Both the position numbers and the translations under genes were made by a program. From assembly GCA_049301135.1 (NCBI GenBank), contig JBAQKP010000011.1, positions 1 through 47,444 of the forward strand: a stretch of 47,444 nucleotides of DNA, in the 5' to 3' direction. Position 1 is the stretch's first letter. Every line of letters begins with the position of its first letter. This document shows positions 8,159 to 16,978 of the stretch, piece by piece. This stretch comes from JAYXXU01 sp049301135. Its GTDB lineage: Bacteria; Pseudomonadota; Gammaproteobacteria; Pseudomonadales; Moraxellaceae. The notes beneath the pieces are model-generated. The model did not search any database, was not told the DNA's origin, and saw only the letters and a program-made list of their open reading frames with translations.

Positions 8159-8722
8159 TCAGCGGGATCGATCCAGCGCTTGCCAATACCGAAGCCAACC
8201 TTGCGCCGCACTATCGCACTGATCTAAGACGCGCTCAAAATCAGCCTGCTCACCGTAATACGGATCGGGCACATCGTGCTGTGGCCATAGCGCATCATGT
8301 TGGCTCATCAGCGCCAACTGTGCCAAACGCTGGGTCGGATACTGTTGCCCTGCTTGTTGGATTTCTTGTTGATTGGCCTGTTGCTGCATCCGCTGTAAGT
8401 CGGCCAAATTCGCCCGATCCATCGCCAAGATCAAGTCAAACTCGATAAAATCCGAGAGCACGACTTGACGCGCCCGCAGGCCAGACAAGTCTATACCACG
8501 CAGTGCGGCGTGCCGTTGGCTGCGTGGATCAGGCGCTTTATTCGGGTGATAATTGCTGGTTCCTGCCGAGTCAATCTGTATCGGCAAGCCCGCGCGAGCG
8601 ACCTGCTGCTGCAATACCGCCTCAGCAGTCGGTGAACGACAAATATTACCCAGACAGACACACAACACCTTGCGGGGTGGCACGGCTGGATCATACAACG
8701 TGGATGGATGATTCAACGACAT
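8159..8722 (-). CDS. Low-molecular-weight protein-tyrosine phosphatase
   Basis: A cytoplasmic phosphatase of the arsenate-reductase-like fold. The P-loop CLGNICRSP (CX5R, Cys23-Arg29) and the general-acid segment VPDPYYG are both present. The ATG at 8722 follows CAGGAGA, giving 187 residues, somewhat longer than the usual 155-160. The extra length lies in a 16-residue N-terminal extension and a Gln-rich insertion (QQANQQEIQQAGQQ) before the DPYY loop. The substrate could be a BY-kinase of capsule synthesis, as for Wzb, but no such kinase is encoded here. It opens the minus-strand cluster leading into murB. Confidence 0.88.
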   Translation of the reverse strand: MSLNHPSTLYDPAVPPRKVLCVCLGNICRSPTAEAVLQQQVARAGLPIQIDSAGTSNYHPNKAPDPRSQRHAALRGIDLSGLRARQVVLSDFIEFDLILAMDRANLADLQRMQQQANQQEIQQAGQQYPTQRLAQLALMSQHDALWPQHDVPDPYYGEQADFERVLDQCDSAAQGWLRYWQALDRSR

Positions 8723-8875
8723 TTCTCCTGACACACCATCAGCAGGCAGTATAACTGAGCCATGCGATTGCCACACCAGCTTGCCGCATCCGATTGCAAA
8801 AGCACAGTTGGTGCTGCCATCAAGATCATGGCAGAATCCACACACGCATCAACAGCACACATCGGATGTCGCGCC

Positions 8876-10036
8876 ATGCAAGGCTTTTCGTTTAACACCG
8901 TTCACCAAATCATCTGCGCCGCAGGCAGTCGCCACCAACTCGGCGCACACTGCCAAAAACTCGGCATCCGACATGTGTTGTTCGTGACCGATGCCGGTAT
9001 CCTGCGCAACAATCTACAGCAAGACGCACTGGCCAGCCTTGCCGCTGCCGAGATTCAGGTCACCGTATACGCTGATGTGCAAGCTGATCCACCGGAACAA
9101 GTGGTGTTGGCCGCGACCCAGCAAGCGATTGCCGCCGGTGTAGATGGCGTGATTGGCTATGGCGGTGGCAGCTCGATGGATGTCGCCAAGCTGATTGCAC
9201 TATTGGCCAGTCCAAACCAGTCGCAAGCCCTCAGTGAAATTTATGGCGTTGAACAAATACACGGTCAGCGCCTCCCACTGATTCAAGTACCGACCACGGC
9301 AGGCACAGGCTCCGAAGTCACCGCAGTGGCGATTGTCACCACCGGCGCGACCAGCAAAATGGGCGTGGTGTCGAGCAAACTGTTGGCTGATCTGGCGATC
9401 TTAGATGCAGAACTGACCACCGGCCTACCCGCTGCCGTGACAGCAGCGACCGGCATTGATGCGATGGTACACGCCATCGAAGCATTTACCAGTCGGCATA
9501 AAAAAAACCCGTACTCCGATCTACTGGCGATTGCTGCCTTACAAACACTGGATCGCCATCTACAAACCGCCATTCATCACGGCGCTGACATGGTCGCGCG
9601 TGAGCAGATGTTGTTTGGTGCGATGTTGGCCGGTCAAGCGTTTGCCAATGCGCCGGTCGCGGCCGTGCATGCATTGGCATATCCGCTCGGTGGACATTTT
9701 CATGTGTCGCATGGCTTATCGAATTCGCTCGTGTTGGTTGCGGTGATGCGTTTTAATCTGCCACAAGCTGCGCCTTTATACGCCGAAATTTATCAGGCGC
9801 TGGAGCCAACAGTAGTCGGCGATGCAACAGCACTGGCCGAGCAACTGATTCAACGGCTTGAACAACATATCATCGACAGTGGCCTGCCGCGCCGTTTGTC
9901 CGAGGTCGGCGTAACAGCAGCGCATCTGCCGCAACTCGCCCACGATGCGATGCAACAAACCCGTTTACTGGTGAATAACCCACGTGACGTCACCGAAGCC
10001 GATGCGTTGGCGATTTATCAATCCGTCCTCATCTGA
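8876..10036 (+). CDS. Iron-containing alcohol dehydrogenase
   Basis: Group III NAD(P)-dependent alcohol dehydrogenase. The coenzyme motif GGGSSMD lies near residues 96-102, PTTAGTGSE at 139-147, and the four metal ligands align as Asp195, His199 (GIDAMVHAIEAF), His265 and His279 (HALAYPLGGHF...SHG), with the same 14-residue spacing as in FucO. The start is uncertain: ATG at 8876 gives MQGFSFNTVHQI, which matches the family N-terminus; ATGs at 8828 and 8762 would add 16 or 38 residues. The gene diverges from the LMW phosphatase and is followed by the thioesterase after 9 bp. The alcohol oxidised is unknown. Confidence 0.9.
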   Translation: MQGFSFNTVHQIICAAGSRHQLGAHCQKLGIRHVLFVTDAGILRNNLQQDALASLAAAEIQVTVYADVQADPPEQVVLAATQQAIAAGVDGVIGYGGGSSMDVAKLIALLASPNQSQALSEIYGVEQIHGQRLPLIQVPTTAGTGSEVTAVAIVTTGATSKMGVVSSKLLADLAILDAELTTGLPAAVTAATGIDAMVHAIEAFTSRHKKNPYSDLLAIAALQTLDRHLQTAIHHGADMVAREQMLFGAMLAGQAFANAPVAAVHALAYPLGGHFHVSHGLSNSLVLVAVMRFNLPQAAPLYAEIYQALEPTVVGDATALAEQLIQRLEQHIIDSGLPRRLSEVGVTAAHLPQLAHDAMQQTRLLVNNPRDVTEADALAIYQSVLI

Positions 10037-10045
10037 GTCTGCCCA

Positions 10046-10486
10046 ATGAATAAACCCACTCCAAACTGTATTGATGACTATGGCTATGTGATTCAGCTGG
10101 GCACGCGCTGGTCAGACAATGATCTGTATGGCCATGTCAATAACGTGGTGTATTACAGCTATTTTGACACGGTGGCCAATCGCTTCTTGATCGAAAAAGC
10201 CGGACTCGACATTCATCAAGGCCAGATGATTGGGCTGGTGGTGGACTCCGGCTGTAGTTATTTTGCGCCGGTCGCCTTCCCAGAGCGCTTGCGTGGTGCA
10301 TTACGGGTCGCGCATTTGGGTCGCTCCTCGGTGCGTTATGAGATTGCGATTTTTCGTGAAGATGATCCGATTGCGGTGGCGCAAGGTCATTTTGTGCATG
10401 TGTTTGTGGATCGCGAATCACGGCAATCGGTGGCGATTCCCGATCTGATGCGTAGTGCGCTGGTACGTCTCACCATTGAAGTCTAG
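10046..10486 (+). CDS. Acyl-CoA thioesterase, 4HBT hotdog family
   Basis: A 146-residue single hotdog-fold protein. The signature RWSDNDLYGHVNN (residues 21-33) matches 4-hydroxybenzoyl-CoA/YbgC-type thioesterases, with Asp24 at the catalytic position and the following helix YYSYFDTVANRF. It probably hydrolyses an acyl-CoA to the free acid. It follows the alcohol dehydrogenase gene by 9 bp and precedes the transporter gene by 19 bp, so a joint role in acyl or alcohol metabolism is plausible but unproven. Confidence 0.85.
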   Translation: MNKPTPNCIDDYGYVIQLGTRWSDNDLYGHVNNVVYYSYFDTVANRFLIEKAGLDIHQGQMIGLVVDSGCSYFAPVAFPERLRGALRVAHLGRSSVRYEIAIFREDDPIAVAQGHFVHVFVDRESRQSVAIPDLMRSALVRLTIEV

Positions 10487-10505
10487 CTGTTGAAGGATAA
10501 CAGAT

Positions 10506-11837
10506 ATGTCGATTAGCACGGAACGTGCCGCGTGGGGCTCACGACTGGGATTTATTTTTGCGGCAGTCGGTTCTGCGGTCGGGCTTGGCGCGATTTGGAA
10601 GTTCCCGTATGTGATGGGACAAAATGGCGGTGGCGCGTTTTTGCTGGTGTATTTGGGCTGTGTGATGCTGATCGGGATCGCGCTGCTACTGGCTGAGATG
10701 CTGCTCGGCCGGATGAGTCAGCGCACCGCGACTTCAGCGTTTCGGGTGCTAAAAGGCGGTACATGGCCGATTGTGGGTATGTTTCAGGTGTTGGCGCTGT
10801 ATATCATCGTGTCGTTTTATGTGGTGGTCGGCGGCTGGACGTTGGCATATTTGGGCAGTGCGCTTGCTGGCTCGGTGATTCCCGACAGTAGCGATCAAGC
10901 TACCAGTCGCTTTACCGCCGTAATCAGCAATCCCACGCAAGCGATTGCGTATACGTTGGGTTTTTTGGCGATGACCGCTGCGGTGGTGATCGGCGGGGTC
11001 GAAAAAGGCATTGAACGCTTTAGTAAATTTTTAATGCCTGCGCTGTTTATCTTGATGCTGATCTTGATGGCGCGGGTACTGACCCTGCCCAACGCACTGG
11101 AGGGCTTGTGGTATTACCTGCGGCCAGACTTTAGCAAAATCACCGGCAAAGTCCTGATCGACGCACTGGGGCTGACATTTTTTTCGCTGTCGCTGGGCTG
11201 CGGCATGATTGTCGCCTATGGGTCATATTTGACTCAATCGCATCGTTTGGTCAGTACCAGCTTGTGGGTGGCGCTGCTGGCCAGTCTGTCCGGCTTGATG
11301 GCGGCGATGATTATTTTACCGGCGGTGTTTGCGTTTGGCATGAATCCCAACGAAGGGCCTGGGCTGACCTTTATCACCATGCCGGTGATTTTTGGTCAGA
11401 TGCCGTTTGGTGAGGTGTTTGCGGTGGCGTTTTTTGCCTTGCTGCTGTTTGCCGCGCTGACCTCCTCGGTTTCGCTACTGGAAGGCATCGTCGGCTATTG
11501 CATCGACGACTGGCAATGGAGCCGCGCCAAAGCCTCATGGCTTATTTCGCTGGCAGTGTTTGCACTGAGTATTCCAAACGCGCTGTCGTTTGGGGTGTGG
11601 AGTGCCCCGCTGCTCGGCGACAAGACCTTTTTTGACATCATGGATTATGTCGCGGTGAATATCCTGATGCCCGCTGGTGGTTTTGCGGTGGCGATTTTTG
11701 TCGGCTGGGTGATTTGGCCAAAAGTGAAACTCGAACTGGCCGAAGAATGCAATCCGCTGTGGCAGCAGGTGTTTCGCTGGATTTGGGCGGTGTTAGCACC
11801 GGTGGTGATTGCGGTGATTTGGTATACCAATTTATAG
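10506..11837 (+). CDS. Sodium-dependent transporter, neurotransmitter:sodium symporter (NSS/SNF) family
   Basis: A 443-residue inner-membrane protein with about eleven hydrophobic segments, the usual count for bacterial NSS proteins. The first helix carries the family signature for sodium and substrate binding, GSAVGLGAIWKFPY, followed by NGGGAFLLVY, and helix 6 contains FFSLSLGCG. Bacterial relatives carry amino acids (LeuT, TnaT, MhsT) together with Na+. A good AAGGA ribosome-binding site precedes the ATG. The substrate cannot be deduced. It sits inside the alcohol/aldehyde oxidation cluster, apparently co-transcribed with the thioesterase gene. Confidence 0.9.
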   Translation: MSISTERAAWGSRLGFIFAAVGSAVGLGAIWKFPYVMGQNGGGAFLLVYLGCVMLIGIALLLAEMLLGRMSQRTATSAFRVLKGGTWPIVGMFQVLALYIIVSFYVVVGGWTLAYLGSALAGSVIPDSSDQATSRFTAVISNPTQAIAYTLGFLAMTAAVVIGGVEKGIERFSKFLMPALFILMLILMARVLTLPNALEGLWYYLRPDFSKITGKVLIDALGLTFFSLSLGCGMIVAYGSYLTQSHRLVSTSLWVALLASLSGLMAAMIILPAVFAFGMNPNEGPGLTFITMPVIFGQMPFGEVFAVAFFALLLFAALTSSVSLLEGIVGYCIDDWQWSRAKASWLISLAVFALSIPNALSFGVWSAPLLGDKTFFDIMDYVAVNILMPAGGFAVAIFVGWVIWPKVKLELAEECNPLWQQVFRWIWAVLAPVVIAVIWYTNL

Positions 11838-11968
11838 CTTATAAATGGCCTGTGCTTGGCCAGATCGCTCAAGTCCGTGGGATCTGGCTGCAATTGCCTT
11901 AAACCGCTGAATCTGCGATAACAACAACATTGCATGGCCCATCTCATCGCGCCGCGAGGGATCAACGG

Positions 11969-13408
11969 ATGACCGCACTCATGGATAGCACGACGCAACA
12001 CGACCCGCTGGCACAGATGCAGCACGGCCTTGCCCAACAACAAGCCGCTTACCGACAACAACCGATGCCGAGCGCCGCGGTGCGGATTGATCGGCTCGAT
12101 CGTCTGCTCAAGATGAGTGAAGACGCGACTGAGCAACTGGTCAGCGCGATTGCCGCCGACTTTGGGCATCGCTCACGGCATGAGACGCTACTGGCCGAAC
12201 TGAGCATGAGCCAAGCCGCGATTCGTAACGCCAAACGTCACCTTAAATCATGGATGAAAGCCCGCCGCGTCAGCACCCCGCTGGCCTACCAACCCAGCAG
12301 CAACATGCTGATTCGGCAACCGCTCGGCGTGATTGGGGTGGTTGCGCCGTGGAATTATCCGTATCAGTTGTCGATTGGCCCGACCATTTGCGCGATTGCG
12401 GCCGGTAATCGGGTGATGATCAAGCCCTCCGAGCTGACCCCACAGTTTTCGCTGTTATTGCAACAACTGATTGCCCAATACTTTAGCCCCGATGAAATCA
12501 CTGTGATTGTCGGTGATGCTGAGGTCGCGCAGCAGTTTGTCAGTTTGCCGTTTGATCATTTGGTGTTTACCGGTTCGACCGCGGTCGGTCGCAAGGTGGC
12601 TGAGGCCGCCGCTCGTAACCTGACGCCAGTCACCTTAGAGCTCGGCGGCAAATCGCCTGCAATCCTCGATTCAACGGCCAATATCGAACTGATTATGCCG
12701 CGCTTGGCATTTGCCAAACTCATCAACGCCGGTCAAACCTGTATCGCACCCGACTACCTGATGGTTCCGACTGGCCAAAGCCAAAACGTACTGGCGGCGC
12801 TGAAGCAAGCCGCCAAAACCCTGTACCCGACCACCGCCAGCAATCCCGATTACACCAGCATCATCAACACACGGCACTATCAACGCCTACAACACCTGCT
12901 GACCGATGCCGCACAACAGGGCGCGAGCGTGCATACCCTGACTGGCGAGCCGTCCGACGGCAGCAGTCGCAAAATTCCACCGACGGTGGTACTCGGCGTC
13001 ACGCCGGATATGCAAATCATGCAAGACGAAATCTTCGGGCCAATCCTGCCGATCATGGAATATCGGGATCTGGATGAAGCGATCGCCTATATCAACGCGC
13101 GCGAACGGCCACTGGCGTTGTACTGGTTTGGGCAAGATAGCGCCCGCCAACAACGCGTATTGACCGAAACCATCTCGGGCGGCGTGACCATTAACGATTG
13201 CGTGTGGCACTTTGCGCAAGAGTCGCAACCATTTGGCGGCGTTGGTGCAAGTGGTCAGGGCGCGTATCATGGCGAGCATGGTTTTCGCACATTTAGCAAA
13301 GAAAAACCGGTGTTTAGCCAAAGCCGCTTGAGCGCGATTAAGCTACTTTATCCGCCGTATGGGGCGATGTTTGCGCGGATGTTGGCACTGCTGCGCATTA
13401 TCACTTAA
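11969..13408 (+). CDS. Coniferyl-aldehyde dehydrogenase-type aldehyde dehydrogenase
   Basis: NAD(P)-dependent aldehyde dehydrogenase of 479 residues, closest in layout to CalB and class 3 fatty aldehyde dehydrogenases. Motifs: APWNYPYQL near 127, the KPSE cofactor segment near 152, FTGSTAVGRKV near 200, catalytic Glu224 in LELGGKSP and catalytic Cys258 in NAGQTCIAPDY. The C-terminus is hydrophobic (YPPYGAMFARML), which may give a loose membrane association. The ATG at 11969 has GAGGGA at a good distance; upstream 11930 is less likely. It probably oxidises the aldehyde made by the neighbouring alcohol dehydrogenases to the acid. Confidence 0.88.
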   Translation: MTALMDSTTQHDPLAQMQHGLAQQQAAYRQQPMPSAAVRIDRLDRLLKMSEDATEQLVSAIAADFGHRSRHETLLAELSMSQAAIRNAKRHLKSWMKARRVSTPLAYQPSSNMLIRQPLGVIGVVAPWNYPYQLSIGPTICAIAAGNRVMIKPSELTPQFSLLLQQLIAQYFSPDEITVIVGDAEVAQQFVSLPFDHLVFTGSTAVGRKVAEAAARNLTPVTLELGGKSPAILDSTANIELIMPRLAFAKLINAGQTCIAPDYLMVPTGQSQNVLAALKQAAKTLYPTTASNPDYTSIINTRHYQRLQHLLTDAAQQGASVHTLTGEPSDGSSRKIPPTVVLGVTPDMQIMQDEIFGPILPIMEYRDLDEAIAYINARERPLALYWFGQDSARQQRVLTETISGGVTINDCVWHFAQESQPFGGVGASGQGAYHGEHGFRTFSKEKPVFSQSRLSAIKLLYPPYGAMFARMLALLRIIT

Positions 13409-13422
13409 ACCATTTTAACTTA

Positions 13423-13444
13423 GGCTATTTTAAATGAAATAGCC
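13423..13444 (+). terminator. Short hairpin between the aldehyde and GMC dehydrogenase genes
   Basis: GGCTATTT at 13423-13430 pairs perfectly with AAATAGCC at 13437-13444 across a 6-nt loop, 15 bp after the aldehyde dehydrogenase stop. The flank is not T-rich, so it may be a weak terminator, an mRNA-stability hairpin or an operator before the GMC gene. Confidence 0.35.
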
Positions 13445-13483
13445 GAACACCCTAAACGATTAACCCAACGATTTGAGAGCAAC

Positions 13484-15082
13484 ATGCGGATAGAAACAGA
13501 TTTTATTGTGATTGGTGGCGGCTCGGCTGGTTGTGTGTTGGCGGGGCGACTGAGTGAAGATCCCAACTGTCAGGTCACCGTACTCGAAGCCGGTAATCGT
13601 GGCGATGGCTTATTGATTCGCGTACCGGCCGCAGTGGTGGCGATGGCACCAAAAAAAATCAACAACTGGGCGTTCGATACCGTGCCACAAACTGGCCTAA
13701 ACGGTCGGCTCGGCTACCAACCACGCGGTAAAACCCTCGGCGGCTCATCGGCCATGAACGCGATGGTCTATATTCGTGGGCAGCGTGAGGATTATGACGA
13801 GTGGGCGGCACTCGGTAATACCGGCTGGTCGTATGATGAGGTGTTGCCGTATTTTAAAAAATCCGAACACAACGAAGAGTTTAACGACGAATTTCATGGT
13901 CAAGGTGGCCCGCTAAACGTCGCGGCACTGCGCACCGACAACCCATTTCAACAAATCTATGTCAACGCCGCCAAAGAAGCCGGTTTTAGCATCAATCGCG
14001 ATTTTAATGGCGCAACCCAAGAAGGCTTAGGCGCATATCAAGTTACCCAAATCAATGGCGAACGCTGTAGCGCGGCGCGTGGCTATCTGCATCCATACAT
14101 GGATAAACGCCCCAATCTCAACGTTGAAACCGGCGCGATGGTGCTGAAAATCCTGTTCGAGGGCAAACGTGCTATCGGTGTGCGCTATCAACAAAACGGC
14201 CAAACCCACGAGATCTACTGTCGCCGTGAGGTGCTGCTCAGCGCGGGTGCATTGCAAAGTCCACAGATTCTGCTGAACTCAGGCATCGGTGATGCCACGC
14301 AGCTCCAGCAACATGGGATTGAAGTGGTGCATCATTTGGCAGGTGTCGGCGAGAATCTGCAAGATCACCCCGATTTTATTTTTTGCTATCAGGCTGACAG
14401 TCTGGATCTGATCGGTATTTCAGCCGGTGGTACGGTGCAGATGATCAAAGCCGTATCACGCTTTCGCAAGGCGCGGCGCGGCATGCTGACCAGTAATTTT
14501 GCCGAGTGCGGTGGGTTCCTGAAAAGTCGGCCAGAGCTGGATCGACCCGATGTACAGCTCCACTTTGTGATTGCGATTGTAGAAGACCATGCGCGTAAGT
14601 TGAATTTTGCGCATGGTTTTTCGTGTCACACTTGCCTACTCCGCCCAAAAAGTCGCGGCTCGGTGAAGCTTAAAGACGCGAATCCACTCAGCACGCCGTT
14701 GATTGATCCGGCGTTTTTGACCCATCCCGATGACATCGAAGATATGGTCAACGCCTATAAACAAACCAAACGCTTGATGGATGCACCGAGCCTGAAACAG
14801 TGGCAAAAACGCGACACGGCTACCGCGCATGTGCAAACCGATGATGATATTCGGGCGGTGCTGCGGCAGCGGGTCGATAGTGTTTATCATCCGGTCGGCA
14901 CCTGTAAAATGGGCGTGGATGAGATGGCGGTGGTCAATCCAGCCAATCTGAAAGTCTATGGTGTCGAGGGTTTACGGGTGGTGGATGCGTCGATCATGCC
15001 GACGATTGTCAGTGGTAACACCAATGCACCGGCGATTATGATCGGTGAGAAGGCGGTGGATTTGATTCGGGCGGGGGTGTAA
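13484..15082 (+). CDS. GMC-family FAD alcohol dehydrogenase, AlkJ/choline dehydrogenase-like
   Basis: A 532-residue flavoprotein. The FAD Rossmann motif GGGSAGCVLAGRLSE lies at residues 10-24, the two GMC signatures are seen as RGKTLGGSSAMNAMVYIRG near 86-104 and GALQSPQILLNSGIG near 258-272, and the active-site His is in YHPVGTCKMG with the NTNAPAIM helix after it. The layout closely follows AlkJ, the quinone-linked medium/long-chain alcohol dehydrogenase of alkane users, more than BetA. It likely passes electrons from an alcohol to the respiratory quinone pool. It closes the alcohol/aldehyde oxidation region. Confidence 0.88.
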   Translation: MRIETDFIVIGGGSAGCVLAGRLSEDPNCQVTVLEAGNRGDGLLIRVPAAVVAMAPKKINNWAFDTVPQTGLNGRLGYQPRGKTLGGSSAMNAMVYIRGQREDYDEWAALGNTGWSYDEVLPYFKKSEHNEEFNDEFHGQGGPLNVAALRTDNPFQQIYVNAAKEAGFSINRDFNGATQEGLGAYQVTQINGERCSAARGYLHPYMDKRPNLNVETGAMVLKILFEGKRAIGVRYQQNGQTHEIYCRREVLLSAGALQSPQILLNSGIGDATQLQQHGIEVVHHLAGVGENLQDHPDFIFCYQADSLDLIGISAGGTVQMIKAVSRFRKARRGMLTSNFAECGGFLKSRPELDRPDVQLHFVIAIVEDHARKLNFAHGFSCHTCLLRPKSRGSVKLKDANPLSTPLIDPAFLTHPDDIEDMVNAYKQTKRLMDAPSLKQWQKRDTATAHVQTDDDIRAVLRQRVDSVYHPVGTCKMGVDEMAVVNPANLKVYGVEGLRVVDASIMPTIVSGNTNAPAIMIGEKAVDLIRAGV

Positions 15083-15135
15083 ATCCTTTTCGCTGAATGT
15101 TGTTAGCTGGGTGTCTATTTCCCAAGGACTGGCTT

Positions 15136-15549
15136 ATGTCAAATAGCTCGAACGAAATCATGAAGGCATTTTGGGCGCTTGGCGACTATTTCTCTCGACT
15201 GGGGGGTGCTGGTCGGTATTTCAACATGCCTGAATCAGATATCCCGTTGTATATCGCCTGCCAGTTGGCAAGCAAACATTCCCCATCATTCGAGCAGAGC
15301 AACTACGTAACCTCTCAATTGATTGAGGCCGCTTCGCCAGTGTTGAAACAAGTCCACTCTCACCTCGAATTGGTGAATGCTCAAGGCGACGAATTTTCTA
15401 CTATGATTTATGAGTTTGTGCTTTTTGCCAACTCGAAGCTGAAAGAGAATGATCGCTCGTCCCGATGGAACGAATTCTCTGAGTGGGTAAACCGCACATA
15501 CGCCCAAACCGGCAGTCCAGCGGAGGTGATACCGCCAGTAACTCGCTGA
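15136..15549 (+). CDS. Hypothetical protein, unknown
   Basis: 137 residues from the ATG at 15136, which has AAGGA seven bases upstream; an ATG at 15097 would add 13 residues. The protein is helical and polar (EIMKAFWALGDYFSRLG, LASKHSPSFEQSNYVTSQLIE) with no signal peptide or metal motif. I recognise no family. Base composition is visibly more AT-rich than that of the flanking dehydrogenase genes, hinting at a later acquisition. It lies between the GMC gene and a strong bidirectional terminator. Confidence 0.65.
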   Translation: MSNSSNEIMKAFWALGDYFSRLGGAGRYFNMPESDIPLYIACQLASKHSPSFEQSNYVTSQLIEAASPVLKQVHSHLELVNAQGDEFSTMIYEFVLFANSKLKENDRSSRWNEFSEWVNRTYAQTGSPAEVIPPVTR

Positions 15550-15590
15550 CTTTTACGTTATGGCATTTCATCCTATTAAACCTATCCATG

Positions 15591-15630
15591 AAAATCCCCC
15601 TTGACCATATGCGACACAAGGGGGATTTTT
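15591..15630. terminator. Bidirectional intrinsic terminator
   Basis: AAAATCCCCCTT at 15591-15602 pairs perfectly with AAGGGGGATTTT at 15618-15629 around a 15-nt loop. A-run and T-run flanks let it end both the plus-strand hypothetical gene and the minus-strand sohB-like gene. Confidence 0.85.
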
Positions 15631-15650
15631 CGATCAGATGCCTTTAGCAA

Positions 15651-16613
15651 TCAATAGTTTGGATCGCGAAGCTGCACTTGCTCATGCTTAAACTTCATCA
15701 CACTCTGCTGTGCAGCCTGAATCACCGCAGGCACAACCGACGCACTCATCTGCGCAGCGGCCAAACCCAGCTTTTCGGCCAATGTCGGCTTGTGGCGTGA
15801 CTCGATCAGATACACATCGTGAGTCGGTAACAGGCTCATGATATAGCCATCGGAGGTCTGTAGCTGATCGACCAATTTGAGGCTAATCGCATCCTCACCG
15901 TACCAATGCTCACCGGTCGCAACCTTGCTCACATCAAGCTGTGGCCGATATTTTTCGACAAAATGCTTAAACAACGCATGCGTCTGCTGTAACTCAGACT
16001 CAAACTTCTCTTTGCCCTCTTCCGAGTTTTCACCGAACACCGTCACCGTGCGCTTGTACTCGCCAGCGGTATACACATCAAAATCAATGTTATGCTGTTT
16101 CAGTAGCTTATTAAAGTTCGGCAACTGCGCAACCACACCAATCGAACCGACCACCGCAAACGGCGCAGCCACGATTTTATCGGCTAGACAGGCCATCATA
16201 TAGCCACCGCTGGCCGCGACTTTATCGACACAAATGGTCAGCTTAAAGCCCGCTTCCCGCAGCCGTGCCAGTTGTGCGGCAGCCAAACCGTAACCATGCA
16301 CCAAACCACCGGGGCTTTCTAAACGCACCACCACTTGGTCTTTGCCAGCGCGTGCCATCGACAAAATCAAGGTGATTTCTTCACGCAGTGTATCCACCGC
16401 ACTGGCTTGCACATCGCCTTTAAAATCCAGCAAAAACACCCGCTCGCCGTTTTTTTTGCGCAGTTTTGCCGCTTTACGCAGACGATTCAGTGATTGCAGC
16501 AACTCAAAACGATCATAAATCGCAGCCGACATCGCTTGTTGTTGCGCGTCTAAGCGGGCGTTCAGGTGACGAATCCGTAGCTCAGACGGCTGTTTGGTGG
16601 GATGAAAAAGCAT
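15651..16613 (-). CDS. sohB: SohB-like S49 family serine peptidase lacking the N-terminal membrane anchor
   Basis: S49 peptidases are signal-peptide-peptidase-like enzymes with a Ser/Lys dyad. This 320-residue protein aligns strongly with E. coli SohB: VFLLDFKGDVQAS, REEITLIL, RLESPGGLVHGYGLA, the nucleophile Ser in DKVAASGGYMMA, GSIGVVAQLPNFN, the candidate general-base Lys in AGEYKRT and ATGEHWYG. The E. coli protein starts with a transmembrane helix; here the frame begins at MLFHPTKQPSELRI, just where that helix has ended. An AGGAAG site supports this start and no hydrophobic frame lies upstream. It may be cytoplasmic or peripherally attached. The 5' gene pair yeaC-like and nadK lies upstream. 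Confidence 0.85.
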   Translation of the reverse strand: MLFHPTKQPSELRIRHLNARLDAQQQAMSAAIYDRFELLQSLNRLRKAAKLRKKNGERVFLLDFKGDVQASAVDTLREEITLILSMARAGKDQVVVRLESPGGLVHGYGLAAAQLARLREAGFKLTICVDKVAASGGYMMACLADKIVAAPFAVVGSIGVVAQLPNFNKLLKQHNIDFDVYTAGEYKRTVTVFGENSEEGKEKFESELQQTHALFKHFVEKYRPQLDVSKVATGEHWYGEDAISLKLVDQLQTSDGYIMSLLPTHDVYLIESRHKPTLAEKLGLAAAQMSASVVPAVIQAAQQSVMKFKHEQVQLRDPNY

Positions 16614-16699
16614 GGCAATCTTCCTGTCAGTTCACACATAACATGCTGGGCAGCGGTGCTAATTTCAAGGGCAGACCGCCAAGATTGTACAAAAAATGC

Positions 16700-16978
16700 C
16701 TACACCAAGCGCAGCGGCTTCTCTTCATGTGGATCATGCGCAGGCGTATCCGAATCACACAACTCGCCTTCGGCTTTTTTACCCTTGTCGATATAGCCGG
16801 TGCGCTGCTTTTCCGGTAGATGCTCATGCTCCCAGATCAATACCGCCTGCATACAGGTCGCGCGTTGCTCGGCGCTGAGTGGCTGACCGCTTGGCCATTT
16901 GCCGATCTCGACCGCCGTGCGCAGCCGACCCACAATCTCAGGGGTCAAGGCCGCAAGGGTTTGTTCAATGTTCATCAT
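16700..16978 (-). CDS. YeaC-like DUF1315 family protein
   Basis: A small cytoplasmic protein of about 92 residues and unknown function. The N-terminal half (QTLAALTPEIVGRLRTAVEIGKWPSG...LSAEQRATCMQAVLIWE) is the DUF1315 core, followed by a charged, His/Glu-rich tail. Two adjacent ATG codons (16978 and 16975) follow an AGGAGCC site inside the end of nadK, so translation is coupled to nadK with an overlap of about 11-14 bp. Confidence 0.78.
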   Translation of the reverse strand: MMNIEQTLAALTPEIVGRLRTAVEIGKWPSGQPLSAEQRATCMQAVLIWEHEHLPEKQRTGYIDKGKKAEGELCDSDTPAHDPHEEKPLRLV

